This document shows positions 21,946 to 34,103 of a stretch of 64,000 bases of DNA, in pieces. Made by a program: the position numbers and the translations under genes. Below the pieces are notes generated by a model. It worked only from the letters and a program-made list of their open reading frames with translations, made no database searches and was not told where the DNA came from. The stretch lies in contig JARYHS010011408.1 of NCBI GenBank assembly GCA_031002005.1, positions 223,117,473-223,181,472 on the forward strand. Direction: 5' to 3'. Positions within the stretch are counted from its first letter, which is position 1. Each line of letters opens with the position of its first letter. The stretch comes from Vandiemenella viatica. Taxonomy: Eukaryota; Arthropoda; Insecta; Orthoptera; Morabidae.

Positions 21946-22523
21946 TAACCGTGCGATGCTACCTAACTAAAGTAAGCATGCACAGTGTTATTCCATAAAG
22001 CAGGTATAGACTTTTACACTCATATTACTCCAGAAGCGGAGGTAGCTTACATTCATGTGTCCAAGTGTTATTGTATGTTTGCAATACGACTATAGTGGCT
22101 GTTTAGTGTAATGTGTTATCCTGGTTGCACATATAAAGATGAAGGAAGACACCCCCAGTGCCGTCATATTTTATTCTCTTAGAATCACAAACATCAAATT
22201 ATACTGGATAAAAACTTGATAACTTGCGGCGCATTTTCCGAGTTATCATATAATCCATCTTCCGTGCAAGAGGATGGACACAGTCGACACTGGAACTTGT
22301 TGATACCCTCTTCGGTGATTAACTAATTCGTCCTGTCATCAGTTATTGATGGTTTCCTTTAATTACTTCGTCCTCCAATTTACAGGTTACTGTCGTTGGT
22401 CGCCACGTGGCTTTACCTCCCACCAAAGATCACTGATTACTGGATTAAATAGTTCGCTCAGGTGACAACACCTACTAATCACTTTTCATTCCAGTTTAAT
22501 TTGTTCGAAAGCTTCATAGTACA

Positions 22524-23803
22524 CTAGCTGATATATGCGACTTCGTACGCGTGGATTAAGAATTTCTTTGCCATAATTGAATATATAAAGTTGTTGCTAA
22601 CGAAGGATTGGTCCAAAACAACACCTAGTCTGCATAATATGACAGGAAAGCAATCACTATATCATTCTACCGTCGAACCTGTCTCTTGAAGAGAATGAAT
22701 TTCCAATATTTTTAAAAACAGAAAAACAAATGAAGGTGAGTGAATGTTGGTGGAGGGGGGTGTTATCTAAGGACAGGTTTATTTCAGATTGGTCCTTTCT
22801 TCTTTCTTCAGCATGAGCATCCGATTCTTGGGTTCTAATAACTTTAGCTGCTCGTGCTCTGCTAGAGCTACAACTCCTCAAGGCATCCCAACAAAGAAGG
22901 CAAAATAAACTGGTGCCAGAAACATTTAAGCAGATATAAACTAATAGGACAGAGAAAATCTACATCTATACTAAATAATAAGTTTTTTCTCTAAACGAAA
23001 TTTATTAACAAATTATACAATAACATAATGCGCGGGAAGCACACCTTGAGCAACCGACGTAACATTACAGACTAAAAAACACATCCGTATCTTGGTCACC
23101 ATTCGATAAATTCTTAAAATTTCGTGACTACAACTGTTAATCAAACCGAAAAAAACAAAAAAAATGTGTCCTGTGCCCTCTCTACAGATTTTTTTGTCAA
23201 ATTCCGTCAATATAGGCATTTAGTTGTCAAAACGTAACAAAGAGACAGAGACTTACTTCCGCATTTATAGTATTATTACTGCAGATCACACACACACTGA
23301 CTGCGAATCACCCCTGAGGGATCACTATAACGTAAAAAAGTGAACACCTACAGGATTGCAAGACTACCTACGATTTGCCTCGCATTGCACCCCTAAATTT
23401 GTAATATGTACAGTTTAACATTCAATCTGAATAACCGACGGTCCTGGCGTGACTCTTACGAACAAAACAATTTTTAAAAATCTTTGCCTCCTCGGAGACT
23501 TGAACCGTAGACCACGATCCAAACACCAGTAAGCAAGCGCTTTAACCACTGAGCTACCTGACCGCTGTATCGACTGGCAGTACAGAGACCTAGACATCCA
23601 ACGCGTCTGTATATCGCCATTCAGTAATTTTTCGAAATTATAAGACAACATGTATTATTTGTACAGATAATTTTTCAATCAAATATAGACAGTATTTTTC
23701 TCCTTGTTTCAAAGGATAAGTGTGCAAAGTTTCATCGAGATCGGATGAAAACTGTGGATTTTTATGAATAACAAACAAACCAACATACATACATATACAT
23801 AGA
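22524..23803 (+). mobile_element. Helitron-like or other non-autonomous insertion in repeat X
   Basis: Interrupts X. Begins actagctgatatatgcgac and ttcgtacgcgtggattaag, and ends in a region with gtttcatcgagatcgg and a catacatacatatacat run. This head and tail pairing is widespread in insect non-autonomous repeats, some called Helitron-like. A TCTATACTA motif occurs internally at about 22976. No coding capacity. Contains the SINE at 23475-23595. Confidence 0.45.
23475..23595 (-). mobile_element. tRNA-derived SINE fragment
   Basis: Minus strand reads tagctcagtggttaaagcg (A box region) and ggttcaagtctc (B box) with about 75 nt of tRNA-like head. The tail is not defined, so it is called a SINE head rather than a tRNA gene. 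Confidence 0.6.
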
Positions 23804-24031
23804 TTACATGTGGATAAGGCACAATACACTCATCCAAAGATACAGCGAATGAACACTCGAATCTGTAACTAGTGGGCAGCTCCAATTAACTCCTCGTCTC
23901 TGCCGCTCGCTATCGAAACATCCAGAATAACGCAAAGAAAGTCGATCGATATTTTTCGATCTTCTGCAATGCGGCCGATAGTTAAAATCACATTGAAACA
24001 ATCAGAATTAGTGCAAAATCATTCACAATTA

Positions 24032-24302
24032 GAGCGTTCTGGTGGCTCAGTGGTTAAGGCGCTTGCTTTCAATATATTCGCTGCTCCGGTCCCGGATTCG
24101 AATCCCGGAGGGCACAGGAATTTTGAGAGTTGAGTTTGATCATATGAGCTATGCCAGGACGCTCCGTGGTTGGGATTCCACGTTAAGCTGTTGGTCCCAG
24201 AGGAAAGGAACTGGCCGTCCTACCTCTGACACAAATGGCTTAGTATGTCTCCTTCGGGAGGATCAAATCAACCTTCCGGTTATGGACTAAGTTAAGTTCT
24301 TT
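24032..24302 (+). mobile_element. tRNA-derived SINE, family B, full-length copy
   Basis: Head gtggctcagtggttaaggc and gattcgaatcccg are good A and B boxes, followed by body blocks gatcatatgagctatgc, ccacgttaagctgttggtcc and cttcgggaggatcaaatcaa. Exact 13-bp target duplication tcattcacaatta (24019-24031 and 24303-24315). Nested in repeat X. Related copies: 43400-43530 and 47521-47844. Confidence 0.92.
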
Positions 24303-24639
24303 TCATTCACAATTATCATTAAACACCCGGAAATGAAAATTAAAGATATTTACAGGTAAATATACACAAAATTATTAACATAAACTGTCCAAATAGTTGA
24401 GTATTGTCCTCCAAACATTATGACTCAGATCAGCACTTACAATTACAAAATTTTCATTCATATTTTATGCACAATACTGTCCTTGATCGTATTATATATC
24501 ACATACACATTTCCTCTCCGTAAAATAATGTTGATTTACATGACGTATGTACACTAATTCACAATTAGTTACACAAAAAATATGGAAATCCATAATTAAA
24601 AGGGCTGGGTCTGGGAGCTGTTACAATGTGTTGAACAGA

Positions 24640-25550
24640 CTGTTCTTATCCTCAGTCGCACTAGATGTTGTTGACCTTAGCATACCCCCTCATGCACGAT
24701 TAACCTTGGATCTGTCCACTCTTGATATCGGCCTATTCAGATCCTTCCTGACGAGCCATTCCTTCTCATAGCCACGTGGCAAAGTTTTGGACACTCTTCC
24801 TCAACCAGAGAGAAATAGGTCCTTGGCTTCGCACAGTTGTAACCGGCTTTCTCAACTATAGTTGTAAGTTTCTTTGATGTATTTAGGAAGCTTTTCCTGC
24901 ACTTCAGTCTTTGCCTCTGCGATAAATGTCCATGTAATGGATGAGTTATTTTGTGATCCTATTAAGGCCTACTCTTCCGAATAGTAGCAAGGAGTCGCCA
25001 ACTTTAACGGCTCCATCCGACGGATGAATCGTCATCAAAAATGCCCCCTGCTCTTACTTCTCTAGCACGGCTGAGAAGTTTTGTAGACAACCTAGTCATT
25101 AAGGACCGTGCACCATCACCTCTCATACCCTCCCGGAGAAGTTGCGAATGATGAAAATTACTTTCGTCTCCGAGGCTCAAACAGCTAACTCGGAACGACA
25201 TGTAACGCTTTTACACTGTCGTGATTCACTCCTTTATTGTATAGTTCATTGACTTCCATTACTCTTTCCTTTGATAACAAAATGTGGTTGGAAAAAAGCA
25301 GTCAGACTTGGAAAGATTTTTACGTAACATTTAGTTGCATAACACAATTTATTCTGATGCATTTTCACAAGTCTAAAGAAGACTTCTCAGATTTATTCCA
25401 ACAACAGGTCACCAACCAACGAGCGAGACACAAACGCCGCGTATCTTGAGTTTCACGTTTTATAAAAATTCTCCTCTGAACGAAGTCCTGTACATCTCTC
25501 TCGGCATAAATTATTACAACTTTCATCATTCATGTCTGTAATTTCAGTAA
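24640..25550. other. Unassigned, mildly coding-like on the minus strand
   Basis: The minus strand has short open stretches such as 25004-25201 and VEKAGYNCAKPRTYFSLVEE near 24790-24860, broken by stops. Possibly a decayed transposon protein; I do not recognise the family. Confidence 0.3.
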
Positions 25551-25551
25551 T

Positions 25552-26690
25552 CTATACTAATAAAAGACTAAGCTTGGTCAACGTCTAGTCATGCTCGTAA
25601 CGCTGACGTAACGCACCCAGCATTCGTTGCTGTATTCACAACGGCCAGAGATATTATACATAGTGCAGGTTACGAACTTTATTTAATAACGATTCTATTT
25701 AGTTAAGCATCCGCGAAGAAATGTACTGCCAAAAGACTGAAAGAGAAATATTCATTACGTTTAAATTAACGTATTTATTATTAATTGCTTTTTTATTACT
25801 TTTCGTTTGATGTATATTTTTTCTATAAATTATTTGGTTTAACTTTGGAGCAGCAATGTTAGAGGAAGTTTTTATTAAATTGAAATTTAGTCTAGGTCAG
25901 AATGACAACTGGAATTTGACGTTACAACAGAACGCATGAGTAATTTAACTTTTTTTACAAAATAATTTAAGCTGTTTCCATCAACGCCATATTACTGAAA
26001 ACATTAGTTTGTTTGATTATAAGTAGTCCCACATTAATCGCAAACTATGCGCCCTAGACTACGATCAAAACAAATATCATAGCGTAAGTTGTTAAGGTTA
26101 ATTTTTAATTTCCTTTGCTTTGAGGTCATTATTTCAGCCACATGCATGTATTTCCAACTGTGTCAGCCGTTCAAACGATGTAATGTGGATCTGAAACACG
26201 GAAAAGTAAGATGTACAAACTTGTTAAGGTTTTAGCCAAGTTAGTATTGCGATATATGATGTTACTGCCATGCGATGCAATGAATGTGTTAATTTGTGTG
26301 TGATTGAAGTTTAGATTTTTGTGCTTAGATTGAAGTGAAACTTGGATCAGGATGATAACTGGAATACTTTGTTACTGCCTAAGGAACGATAAATTGCATT
26401 TTGCAATATTTTATAGCAGTCGAAGTTGACAACAGAGGCTTTATGCACCAGCGTAAGGCATAAGGAATTGCATTGACCGTTATTTTATAACAATTCTATT
26501 TAGTTAGACAACTGCGAAAAAATTATTTGTTATTTTTGACAGGTTTTCACGCTCGTTTCTTTAAGAACCTTTACTTTCTCATTTGACCTCTCAGTAGATG
26601 AACAATATGCTATCTTTCACATTAGTGGCAGTCTCACGTTAGCTATCAGCTAGAGAGCCTAAACCCTAATGCTCAGTGTTACCAACCATT
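25552..26690. repeat. Dispersed repeat Y, copy 1
   Basis: Begins tctatactaataaaag, a terminus seen in many insect non-autonomous elements. Contains twice-repeated internal blocks (tctatttagtta...ctgcgaa and ggatcaggatgataactgg-like). Similar blocks recur near 43050-43850, 48650-48910 and 52860-53120 with cagcctggaccagaa. No ORF. Boundaries approximate. Confidence 0.4.
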
Positions 26691-26718
26691 GCTCGCGCAA
26701 CTTATAACAGCCCTTTTA

Positions 26719-26777
<59 letters not shown>

Positions 26778-27560
26778 AAAGAATTGGGTATAGCAAGATG
26801 GGAGTTGATTAATTGTGAATTTGTATATTTTTCGTATGATTAATCGTGCATTTGTGTATATTCGTCACGTAAATGAATATTGTTTTATGGAGAAAAACTG
26901 TGTTAACGATATGTAATACGATCAAGGACATTATTATGTATGAGACATTAAATAAGTGTTGATGGGAACCACGATGTTCGAAGGACAATTATCAACTGTT
27001 TAAACAGAATTTTGTTGATATTTTTGATGTAAATGCATGTAAACAGTATTAACTTTCATTTTAAGGTGTTTTCTAAAGATTGTGAGTAATTTTGTACAAT
27101 TTGTAATTATTTTTGTATGGATTTAATTTTTAAAGTATTGTTAACGCTCGACAGTCGCCTGTTGGCACTCTTTATGGCCCTCTGGATGCCTTTCCGGCTC
27201 TTATTTAATCGCGCGTAGCGGCGAGCAGAGTCAGAAGTCTTGTTATTGAGTTGTTTGTGAGTTTAATGACTGAAATATTTGTGTATTTGTTCTTTAATAT
27301 CTTTGGAGGAGTCTATCGTCTTATCCGCGTATAATGTAATATTATGAAGCTCACGGAAAAACAAATATGAAGTGAAAAGCGATTCGTCGATGTTGTCGTT
27401 TGATAGAAGTAGTAGTTATTTAACTTTTGGCGGAAGGTGTAACCCTCTGGCTACCAACGACAGTGAACTGTAATTTTGGGGGACGAAGTAATTAAAGGTA
27501 TCATCATTAATAGACTTCATGGGGAATAAGTTAATTACCAAAGAGCGTATCAACCTTCTA
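26690..27560 (-). repeat. Interspersed repeat X, inverted copy 3
   Basis: Reverse complement matches X (tcctccaaacattg region is diverged, but caattaatcaactccc, gatcgtattacat and ggttgatacgctc match 58936-59975). A 49-T run (26722-26770) followed by 10 A splits its last 40 bp. Confidence 0.7.
26722..26780. repeat. Poly-T then poly-A tract
   Basis: 49 T followed by 10 A, inside the X copy. Confidence 0.95.
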
Positions 27561-28079
27561 GATGATTATTTCATACACAGACAGTTAATGCAATATAGCA
27601 GAAATAAACAAAATTATGATAAACATTAAAAAAAGAGAGGTAGGACCTGAGATAATGGAGAGGATTCACCGAAATAATCAGCAGTAAATTAGTAATCTGT
27701 AAACTTCCCGAAATTAAGTGATAGTAATTTCTTAGTTTGATATGACAACTATATCAGACTAGAAATAATTGTGGCGAATGAGAATCTACAGGGTGTTTAA
27801 AAAATGACCGGTATATTTGAAAAATCTATAAAAACTAAACGGGTAGCGATAGAAATACACCGTTTGTTGCAATATGCTTGGGACAATAGTAAATTTTCAG
27901 GCAGACAAACTTTCGAAATTAGTTACAATTTTCAACAACAGATGGCGCTGCAGTCTGGAAAAATCTAAAGTACGATTATTCTAAGGAATAAGCCATTTTT
28001 TCACAGCAAACTTGCAATCTGTGAACAGCACACGCTTACAGCAGAAAGACGACTTACAGAATGGCGAACTCACTTTTTT

Positions 28080-31000
28080 TAAATAATAATTCATTCCCCT
28101 CTGGGTGAGGCCCAGCGGGGCGTGCTGTTGTAGGGCCACATGTCGACCCTTTTCAGCCAGAGGCTTACCAGATGCTCCCTTGATCTTTATTATTTTACAT
28201 TGAAACATGATACATAAATGTTCATTGGTGACATACAGAACAATTACATTATACAGATAATATGGTAGAAATTTAATGGTAACATACTTAACATTAATAA
28301 CATTACGTAGATATTATGGTACAGTAGATATAAGCAGACAATAATGGAGTTATTTTGAGTGCTAGATGTGCTGGTGTTGGCGCTGGTTGCGTGGTAACAT
28401 TAAATTCCATACATTGCCAATGTTGTTGATATGGTATGAGGAATATAGTTTGATAGTAATTATGTTATTGTGTGATTGGAAGATGCGCTGATGTTAATTG
28501 TTGATTGCGGCGTTGCAATTAATGGTTGTGTGGAGCTGTGGAACTGTCGCAGTCTTTTATTGTTTTGTTTCGGCCTCGTCATGGAACACCCAACGGGCTG
28601 CAATGCTCGGGTATAGCAATTACGTTTACTGTTGATAGTTTTTCTAATGTTTGTGGGTCTATTGTGTCATCTGTTAATATAGAGTGAACAAGAATGTGGG
28701 GGGATACACATACTTTTGCTTAGGATGACGGTGATGAAGTAGTTTACGTTCCAGCAAGGGGAGAAGATCAGGGAGGTGCAGGACTAGTCGGCTGGCATAC
28801 TTTTGCCGGAGTTTGAGCAATCTGTTTTGAAGGGGAGGGATGTTGGCTAACGGGTAAACGGTGTCTGAGGGGGTGCGTGGGTGGATGCCTAAGATGTTAC
28901 GGAGAATTCTTCTTTCAGTTGTGACCAGTTTGTTGAAGTTGGCTGCTGAGATGATGGATGTGATTGGGGCGGCGTATTCTAACAGGGGGCGCATAAAGGT
29001 TTTGTAGTTGTGGATTAGAGTTGAGCAGGAGGGGGCGGACAGCTTTCGTCGGAGCAGCTTGATAAGATTTAGTCTAGATAAGAGTTTTTGTCTGAGATGG
29101 TGAATGTGTTGGCCGAAATTCAGGGTTTTGTCAAGGTGGACTCCAAGGTATTTAGCACTGGGATAGAAGCGAAGGGGTGTGTTCCAAATTTTGGTTTGTA
29201 TGTTATTTTCAGCTTGGGAAAATGTGGAGGTTTTGTGTTTGTGTTGGAAGAGCACTGCCTGTGTTTTTGTCGGATTCGGCTTGATGCGCCATTTCTGGAA
29301 GTAGGATTGGAGGGTGTTGAGGAATCTGGTTGCTTTGCTATTGATATACATGGTGTTTTTATGCGAGATCCAGTAGGCTATGTCATCGGCATAGAGTGCT
29401 ATTGCTTCAGAGGTGAGTGAAGGAGTAGGGATATCGGTGACGTATAGGGAGAACAGGAGAGGAGAGAGCACAGCACCTTGCGGGACACCCGCTTGCGGCG
29501 AGAAGGGTGGTGAATGGGCATTACCTACTTTGATGGAACATGTGCGGTTGGTAAGGAAACTATGGATGAGTTGGAGGAATGGGGGAGGGAAGCCTAGTTT
29601 GTAGAGTTTGTAGAGTTTGTATATGAGACCAGGGTGCCAGACTTTATCAAAGGCTCGTTCAATGTCAAAAAATATTGCTAGTGTGCAATGGCCGGCGTTG
29701 AGGGATTGTACTATTGCAGATGTGAGGCGGAGGAATGGGTCATTGGTGGAGTGATGTGGACGGAAACCGGATTGAATGGAAGGGATTAATGTTAGGGATT
29801 CAGTGAAATTGATAATACGAGTTTGGAGGATTTTTCAAAGAGTTTACCGGGAACAGGTAGGAGTGAGATGGGGCGATATGATGAAGGAGAGGAGGGAGGT
29901 TTGTTTGGTTTGGGTATCATGATGACTTCTGCTTGTTTCCAGAGGGATGGGAAGTAGGATAATTGTAGGCAGGCGTTGAAAAGTTGGTGGAAGAGAGGTA
30001 TGATTACATGTTCAGGAGCTTTACGGAGAAGGAATCGGGTAATTTTGTCGTGGCCGGGAGTCGAGTTTCGGCCAGAGAGGAGGGCAGTTTTTATTTCCAG
30101 ATCGGTGATTTCTTCTGTAAGTGCATGTTGTAATGATGTGGGTGCCGATGGAGAATTGAAGGTATGGATGATTCGACTGTCTGTCTGAAGTTGTCGTCGA
30201 ACAGTGGGTCGGTCGGTGGCGAGTAAACCTCACGAAGCTCGTCCACGAACATGGTGGCTTTTTCGTCATCGCAAGTGGAAGTTTTATAATTGATGGTCAA
30301 TGGATGTGATGAGTGAGAGTACTGCCCTGTCAGAACCTTAAATTTCTTCCAGTACAGACTCCCACTCTTGTAGTCAAGCGTCTCACAGGTATGTTGCCAT
30401 TGTCGTTGTCGGTGGAGGGTGATTGTCTTACGAATTTTCGCGTTGAGTCAATTCCATTCAGTCCGGAGCAAGGGGTTGGAATCTCGTTTGAGTTGTCTGT
30501 AGAGTCGTCGTTTGGTCTTGATGAGTGATACGGCCTCTGGAGGAATAGACGGTTTGTATGGAAAGATCTTTTTATTAGGTATAATTTCTATGGCAGCCGA
30601 AAAGGAAGATTGTATTTCTTTGGTGATGTGGTCTATGTCTGCAGGTGTAGTAATTTGGAAGGGTCGAAAAAGAGATGATTCTATGATAGTGTTGAATTTT
30701 TCCCAGTCTCTTTTTGGTAGTCTTTGATTAGTCGGAACGGTTGGGTGGGTTTGGTTTTGATGAATGTGGAGGAGAAGATTATGGGTAGGTGGTCACTGGT
30801 TATGGATTCGGCGAGGCGCGCAGAGGTGAGGGTGTTGTGGAGGGCAGGGCTATAGAGGATGTTGTCAGGGGTGGAGGTACCTTGTTGCGAGATGAAGGTG
30901 GGGGTGTTGATGGGTAGGTGACAGATGTTGAGGGAGGTGATGGTGTCGACTAGGATGTGTCCAGTGGGGTTATTTACGTGATCGCCAAGTAGGCGGTGGC

Positions 31001-31440
31001 GAGCGTTGAAGTCCCCTAGGATGATGAAGTGGGGAAAGGAGGAGGGGTTTGGAGGGACGGTGATATAGTGATGTAACAAGGAGTGGAGGGGAATTTTTCC
31101 TGAGGATATTGACAGCTATGCATTCCATTTGTGAAAAGGATGAGGAAGATGAAATTGTACAGCGGAGAAGGAGTTACGGACTAGGATGGCTACACCTCCA
31201 CGGGCCTCGCCAGGTCGGTCTTTACGGAAAGTGTTAAAGCCAGGTACTTTGATGTCAAGTGTAGGTGAGCCGAAGGTTTCCGCCAGGGCCGCGATGTGAA
31301 CGTCGTTGGCAACTAGTGAATTATGGAGTAGGGTCTGTTTGTATCGAAAGCCACCGATGTTAACGAAATAGAAGTTCGTGGGACTACTCGTCATTGTCGT
31401 CTGGTCCATTATCACGTGTCGGGAAATTGGGGGTGGTACT
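28080..31440 (-). mobile_element. Jockey-like LINE, ORF1-less copy between the inverted repeats
   Basis: Holds ORF2 and about 600 bp of 3' UTR; ORF1 and 5' leader are absent, so it is 5'-truncated close to the ORF2 start. Sense strand is C-rich and G-poor like the 13.6-18.6 kb element, but sequence identity is low, so it is a different lineage of the same clade. Boundaries within 50-100 bp. Confidence 0.85.
28674..31415 (-). pseudogene. Jockey-like ORF2, frameshifted
   Basis: Minus strand. Endonuclease starts near 31415 with FVNIGGFRYKQTLLHNSL, AETFG and EARGGVAILVR; a frameshift near 31120 leads into a second frame with HFIILGDFNARHRLLGD and SDHLPIIF. Reverse transcriptase: YRPISLLPVPGKLFEK, then a one-base loss near 29838, FDIERAFDKVWH, AGVPQGAVLSPLLF, and YADD at about 29395, ending near 28674. 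At least three frameshifts, so not functional. The last open segment (28674-29471 plus upstream) keeps the palm and thumb intact. Confidence 0.88.
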
Positions 31441-32366
31441 CACAGACTGCGTTTACTTTTATATCTTTCAAATCGCCTGCAGCGCCATCTGTTGTTGAAA
31501 ATTGTAACTAATTTCGAAAGTTTGTCAGCCTGAAAATTTACTGTTGTCCCAAGCATATTGCAAAAGGAGTATTTCTATCGCTGCCCGTTTAGTTTTTATT
31601 GATTTTTCAAATATACCGGTCATTTTTGAAACACCCGGTAGCTGCATTCACTTTACCTTCATCCGTGATAGGATTCTGATATAATACTGGGGAAAATTTG
31701 ACCAAGGATTATTACCGATGACATTATTAGTTACGCTAAGTAGCATCTCTGACATTAAATGAGCCGTGTTGAGAACCTACAGAAACCATTGTCGTCTCGT
31801 AGCCCTCGTTATGCTGGACGGCATATTTATAGCAACTCGAAAGTGGCCTGTTGACGAGAGCGGCCGCTTTGTTTTGACTCCGTTACGCAAATCAGTTGGA
31901 GTAGAGAGGGGGAGGGGTCTGTCCACTCTGTCATCTTGCGAAAGCCGTCACACTCACACAACCCGTCCTCTCTAACTCAGGCGAGGTAGAAAGCTTTCCA
32001 GCGTCCCTTTGTTGAGAACAATCATTACTCATCCACACCCGGCACGGATTTCTGTTTAGCTACAAATTAATCTTCGTACAAATCACTCGATTTCATTTCA
32101 GACAGTAGTTTGGCCCACTTTCGACTTGAAGATGAACAGACGTAACGTCCTCAAAATTTGTAGGGCGAATAGCAAATATTCAAGCGTTATAGCAACGTTA
32201 CTGAAGACATGATCTGGTGTGCTAAGCCCGTTATATTTTCGCTCTCCGAAAAAAAATTTGTTTCCATTCGTGTGCTAGAATTATTTTCTTATGTATTAAC
32301 ATACTAGTAGCGCCCGTGACAACGTCCAGGTTGACCATGGAAGCTTCGGTCGTTTTTCTTTCGACG

Positions 32367-32585
32367 GTTTTTTATTGCTTTATGCTTCATCGCAGCGAGT
32401 TCTATTGAGGAGGGAAAGGACTAGTGCCAAGGAACGGGAAGGAATTAGGCAATGCCACTTTGGAAGAAACGTTTCCGCATTTTCCTGGAGTGATTTCGGA
32501 AAGCCATGGAAAACCGAAACTTCGATGTCCGGACGGGATTCGAAACCGCGTCCTTCCGAATACGAGGCCAGAGCGTTAGGGCTCA
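32367..32585 (-). mobile_element. tRNA-derived SINE, family A
   Basis: T-rich 3' end at 32367, body tcctggagtgatttcggaaa and ggaacgggaaggaatt, B box region gggattcgaaaccg, and head gaggccagagcgtta. Diverged. Confidence 0.8.
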
Positions 32586-32659
32586 CACTTCAGGCTTGTC
32601 AATTACTGCCAATAATCTTACATATACATAAAAATAGACGCGTTTTTACCTAAATTTCA

Positions 32660-34065
32660 CATTTCAGCCGCCACTACCTAGCACAGATCACTGGTGTTTG
32701 TATGTGGTAGTAGCATGGAGTTTCCTACCGTGCACAACGTTGGCCGAATGCCGATAGATGTGGGGGTGTGAGAGAAATGGCGTTTAAAGGTGGTCGATAA
32801 GATATTTCTACCACAGACTTGTGTGTCCCTATACTTCTCTTTCATGCCACAACTACTTAGCACAGACCATTGGTATTTGTGTGTGGTAGTAGCATCACTT
32901 CTCCTATCGTGCACTCTGTTGGTTAGATATTGGTAGCTATGTGGGTGTGGGAGATATGGTGGTTGAATGTGGTTGACCTAGGTCACTTTTGCATTGCTTC
33001 CAAAGACGTGTGTGTCCCTATGTATCACATTTTAGCCAAAAGTGTCCAGGGCAGATCACTGGTGTTTGTGTGTGGTAGTAGCATACATTCACCGATCGTG
33101 CACAACGTTGGCCGATTTTCGATATCTGTGCGGGTATGGGTGATATGGTCGTTGAAAGTGGTCTACCTGGGGCACTTTCGCATTTCGAGCAAAGACATGT
33201 TTGTCCCTATGCTTCACTTTTTAGCCAAAAGAATCCAGCGCAGATCACTGGTGTTTGTGTGTGATAGTAGCATACATTCGCCGATCGTGCACAACGTTGG
33301 CCGATTTTCGATATCTGTGCGCGTGTGGGAGATATGGTGGTAAAAAGTGGTCGATCAAGGATATTTTCGTATTTCGACCAAACGTATATGTGTCCGTATA
33401 TTTCACTTTGCTGCCACAACTGCTTAGCGCAGATCATTGGTTTTTCTGTGTGGTAGTAGCATCGAGTCTCTCATCGTGCAGTACGGTGGTTACATGTCTA
33501 TAGCTATGGGGGTGTTGGAGATATGGTAGTTGAAAGTGGTCGACCTGGGGCACTTTCGCATTTCGACCAAAGACGTGTGTGTCCCTATGTTGCAACTTGC
33601 AGACAGAACTACCAAGTGCAGACAACGGGCGTTTGCGTGTGGTAGTAACCTGGAGTTTTTCATCGCGCACTATGGTGACTGCATGTCGGTAGCTGTGGGG
33701 ATGTGGGAGATATGGTGGTTGAAAGTAGTCGACCTGATATAATAATAGACATGCGTCCCTTTATTTCATTCCACAATCAAAACTACCTAACGCAGTTACT
33801 GGTGATTGTGTGTGACATTAACCTCAAGTCTCCCTACGTGCACCATGGTGGTTTCATATTGGTAGCTATGGGGTGTGTGAGATATGATGACTGAAATTGG
33901 TTGACGAACGGCGTTTTAACATTTCGACCAAAGACATGTGTGTCCCTATTTTTCACTTTTCAGCCATAAATACCCTGCGCAGATCACTGATGTTTGTGTA
34001 TGGTATTAGCTTCAAGTCTCCCATCGTGCACTATGGTGGTTACATGTCGTTAGCTGTCAATCAAA
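32660..34065. repeat. 189-bp tandem satellite array, about 8 units
   Basis: The block cagatcactggtgtttgtgt plus ggtagtagcat recurs at 32684, 32863, 33052, 33241, 33430, 33619, 33793 and 33980. Spacings are 179, 189, 189, 189, 189, 174 and 187. Other shared blocks: gtgcacaacgttggccg, tgggagatatggtgg, tttcgaccaaagac and gtgtgtcccta. Units are diverged by substitution and small indels, so the array is old. Open frames along it are short and not conserved. Confidence 0.93.
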
Positions 34066-34103
34066 ATTCTTTACAAACTCGAAGTCGTGGGCAACAGCTA
34101 GTT

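Larger units (their letters stand above)
22290..24640 (+). repeat. Interspersed repeat X, copy 2, split by insertions
   Basis: Pieces 22290-22523, about 23804-24031 and 24303-24640 join to a single X copy when compared with 58936-59975: left piece ends in gcttcatag.., right piece resumes tggataaggc...catccaaagatac. The interruptions are a Helitron-like element (22524-23803) and a SINE (24032-24302). Ends aagggctgggtct...ctgttacaatgtg. Confidence 0.75.
27789..31638. mobile_element. TA-flanked element with 165-bp inverted repeats enclosing a LINE
   Basis: Left arm 27789-27955 and right arm about 31476-31638 are inverted copies with only a few differences. Shared runs include atgaccggtatatttgaaaaatc and acagatggcgctgcag. 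TA lies at both outer edges (27787-27788 and 31639-31640), as for Tc1/mariner-type MITEs. The 3.5 kb between the arms is a jockey-like LINE in minus orientation rather than a transposase. Most likely a short palindromic MITE that received a LINE in its centre. Confidence 0.85.
32303..34103. mobile_element. Helitron-like (Helentron/DINE-type) candidate holding a satellite array
   Basis: Left edge actagtagcgcccgtgac and reverse complement of the right edge actagctgttgcccacgac are similar, so the element has ACTAG...CTAGT subterminal inverted repeats. The right edge resembles the start of the 22524-23803 insertion. Central tandem repeats between such ends are typical of DINE/Helentron elements in insects. 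No helicase gene. Contains a minus-strand SINE A at 32367-32585. Classification is inference. Confidence 0.45.

Noticed and set aside
24042..24125. tRNA gene at the SINE B head (and similar heads at 5313, 11849, 40836, 57520)
   Set aside because: Each is followed by a SINE body and, in the good copies, flanked by target duplications, so they are SINE heads and not free tRNA genes.
29088..30727. Plus-strand open frames in 29.0-30.7 kb
   Set aside because: They are antisense shadows of the minus-strand jockey-like ORF2 with its low stop density.
32660..34065. CRISPR-like array
   Set aside because: Units of 189 bp are continuous tandem repeats without short repeats and unique spacers; the host is eukaryotic.
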